Shown piece by piece: positions 63,181-64,000 of a stretch of 64,000 bases of DNA (positions within the stretch are counted from its first letter, which is position 1; every line of letters begins with the position of its first letter). The notes beneath the pieces are model-generated. The model did no database searches and had not been told where the DNA came from. It saw nothing but the letters and a program-made list of their open reading frames with translations. The stretch is from Actinomycetota bacterium (GTDB lineage Bacteria; Actinomycetota; Acidimicrobiia; IMCC26256; PALSA-610), in assembly GCA_003134555.1 (NCBI GenBank), contig PLBO01000054.1:1-64000 (forward strand), in the 5' to 3' direction. Position numbers and translations under genes: made by a program.

Positions 63181-63603
63181 GTGAATCAGCCGGTCGAAGG
63201 CGTCGACGCCCGAACCGACCGCGTCGCGCAAGGGACCGTCGGCGTCGCGCTCCTCGCCGCATTCGTCTTCCGGATCCCGTGGCTCGTTCCGGGACTTTCA
63301 CTACTCCTCGCAGTCGGTGCGCTCGCCGGTCCGCCCGCCAACGGGCTCCACCTGGCGATCGAACGTTGGGTCAGCCCTCGCTTGCCGGCGCCGCGGAGTA
63401 CGTCGCCGGAGGGCAAGGTTCCCGAGCCGACCGTGCGGGCGCAGGACGCGCTCGCGGCCGTGATCCTCGCCGTCGCGAGTTTCGCGTTCCTCCTCGGCAT
63501 CGCCGTCGTCGGCTGGGCGCTGGCGATCGCCGAAGCGGTCATTGCGATCATCGCCGCGACGACGCGGATCCACGTCGGCGAGCAGCTGCGCCGCTCGCTC
63601 TAG
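63181..63603 (+). CDS. DUF4395-type membrane protein
   Basis: A 140-residue protein with hydrophobic segments at about 19-48 and 84-125 separated by an Arg/Pro-rich loop, the architecture of DUF4395 proteins, which often accompany thioredoxin-like or redox genes. Function unknown. GTG 63181 is the start; GGTGCGGCG lies upstream without a clear ribosome binding site. Confidence 0.7.
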   Translation: MNQPVEGVDARTDRVAQGTVGVALLAAFVFRIPWLVPGLSLLLAVGALAGPPANGLHLAIERWVSPRLPAPRSTSPEGKVPEPTVRAQDALAAVILAVASFAFLLGIAVVGWALAIAEAVIAIIAATTRIHVGEQLRRSL

Positions 63604-63620
63604 CCTTCGAACCGTCTCGA

Positions 63621-63652
63621 CCTCGATGCGCCTAAACCTCGATGCGCCTAAA
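63621..63652. repeat. 16-bp tandem duplication at the flavin-reductase stop
   Basis: Two copies of a CCTCGATGCGCCTAAA unit sit end to end, and a third partial copy continues into the gene. The stop codon of the flavin-reductase gene is inside the second copy, so the duplication left the protein end intact. Confidence 0.6.
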
Positions 63653-64000
63653 CCTCGAAGCGCCCGTAGCCGCCGCGGTAGAAGAGCAGCGGCTTGCCCT
63701 CGGGCGCGTACCCGAGCTCGAGCACACGCCCGACCACGATGACGTGGTCGCCGGCGTCGTGCTCCGCGAGCGTCTCGCAGTCGACGAACGCGATCGCGGC
63801 CTCGAGAACGGGCGCACCGCTGCGACCGGCCGAGTACGCGATGTGAGCAAAGCGATCGGCGCCTTTTTCCGCGAAGAGCCGGCAGGTCTGCTCGGCGTCT
63901 TCGGCCAGGATGTTCGCGGCCCACTTCCGAGCCGCTTGGATGCGCGGCCACGTCGTCGACGACTTCGCGGCGCAGAACAGGACCAGCTGCGGGTCGAGCG
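63648..64000 (-). CDS. Flavin-reductase-domain protein, 3' part
   Basis: The frame is open from the right edge to the TAG at 63648-63650 and encodes the last ~117 residues of a flavin reductase-like domain (LVLFCAAKSSTTWPRI, FAANILAE-type, and the end LLFYRGGYGRFEV with HDAGDHVIVVGRV before it). Such proteins reduce FMN/FAD for a monooxygenase. The 5' part is outside the window. Confidence 0.85.
   Translation of the reverse strand, partial: LDPQLVLFCAAKSSTTWPRIQAARKWAANILAEDAEQTCRLFAEKGADRFAHIAYSAGRSGAPVLEAAIAFVDCETLAEHDAGDHVIVVGRVLELGYAPEGKPLLFYRGGYGRFEV

Overview
The window is high-GC DNA with short gaps, many ATGA/GTGA start-stop overlaps, GTG starts and promoters placed so that the transcript begins at the start codon. 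The conjugation genes are of the SCO6880/actinobacterial type. I infer an uncultured member of the Actinomycetota, possibly Acidimicrobiia given the acyl-CoA, P450, PhyH and dihydrodipicolinate-reductase-like chromosomal genes. The class is a guess.

Positions 1-39,557 are most of an integrative conjugative element (ICE). Its right end is diagnostic: an excisionase-like HTH protein (37,866) and a tyrosine integrase (38,183) next to the 3' end of an initiator tRNA-fMet gene (39,558-39,634, minus strand). The left end lies outside the window. The transfer machinery is a lytic transglycosylase/M23 protein (7,934), a VirB2-like/VirB8-like/VirB6-like/SCO6880-like/VirB4/VirD4 series in one overlapping operon (9,160-16,249), and a MobF TraA relaxase-helicase (21,821-25,453). 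Maintenance genes include SprT-like, PrimPol-like and ParA-like proteins, an XRE-ImmA fusion, and two paralogous basic proteins (3,434 and 21,032). The same 12-bp repeat pattern occurs inside traA and upstream of the ParA-like gene.

The ICE carries several probable defence or conflict cargos: an HNH-NB-ARC-TPR STAND protein (459-2,810), a SIR2-HerA operon with a third KTSC gene (4,059-7,160), a lower-GC cassette of a methyltransferase-like protein, a two-TM protein and a Gly-rich protein (33,594-35,718), and the most unusual locus of the window (26,062-33,049). That locus is an eight-gene minus-strand operon encoding, in order: an acyl-carrier-protein-like protein, a thymidylate-synthase-like protein, an AcpS-type phosphopantetheinyl transferase, an XRE repressor, an ImmA/IrrE metallopeptidase fused to a chagasin-like cysteine-protease-inhibitor fold, a papain-like cysteine protease, a MazG-type nucleotide pyrophosphohydrolase with a second domain, and a coiled-coil protein. 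A convergent gene resembles the helical domain of phage 5-hmdU/thymine hypermodification proteins. One promoter, with a perfect 17-bp palindrome between its -35 and -10, drives the operon. I know of no described system with this composition. I infer a nucleotide- or base-linked conflict system in which a protease is held by an inhibitor that a metallopeptidase could remove. The locus is flanked by two imperfect 69-bp direct repeats, one of which merges with the last codons of an acyl-CoA dehydrogenase, suggesting it arrived as a separate island.

Positions 39,558-64,000 are ordinary chromosome: the tRNA, a sigma factor with a membrane-anchored partner, an O-antigen-ligase-like protein and a PIG-V-like mannosyltransferase, a PhyH dioxygenase, an acyl-CoA synthetase, a two-component system, several oxidoreductases, a glutathione peroxidase, a P450, a pair of ABC exporters, an FtsH-like AAA protease, a DUF4395 protein and the 3' part of a flavin-reductase gene.
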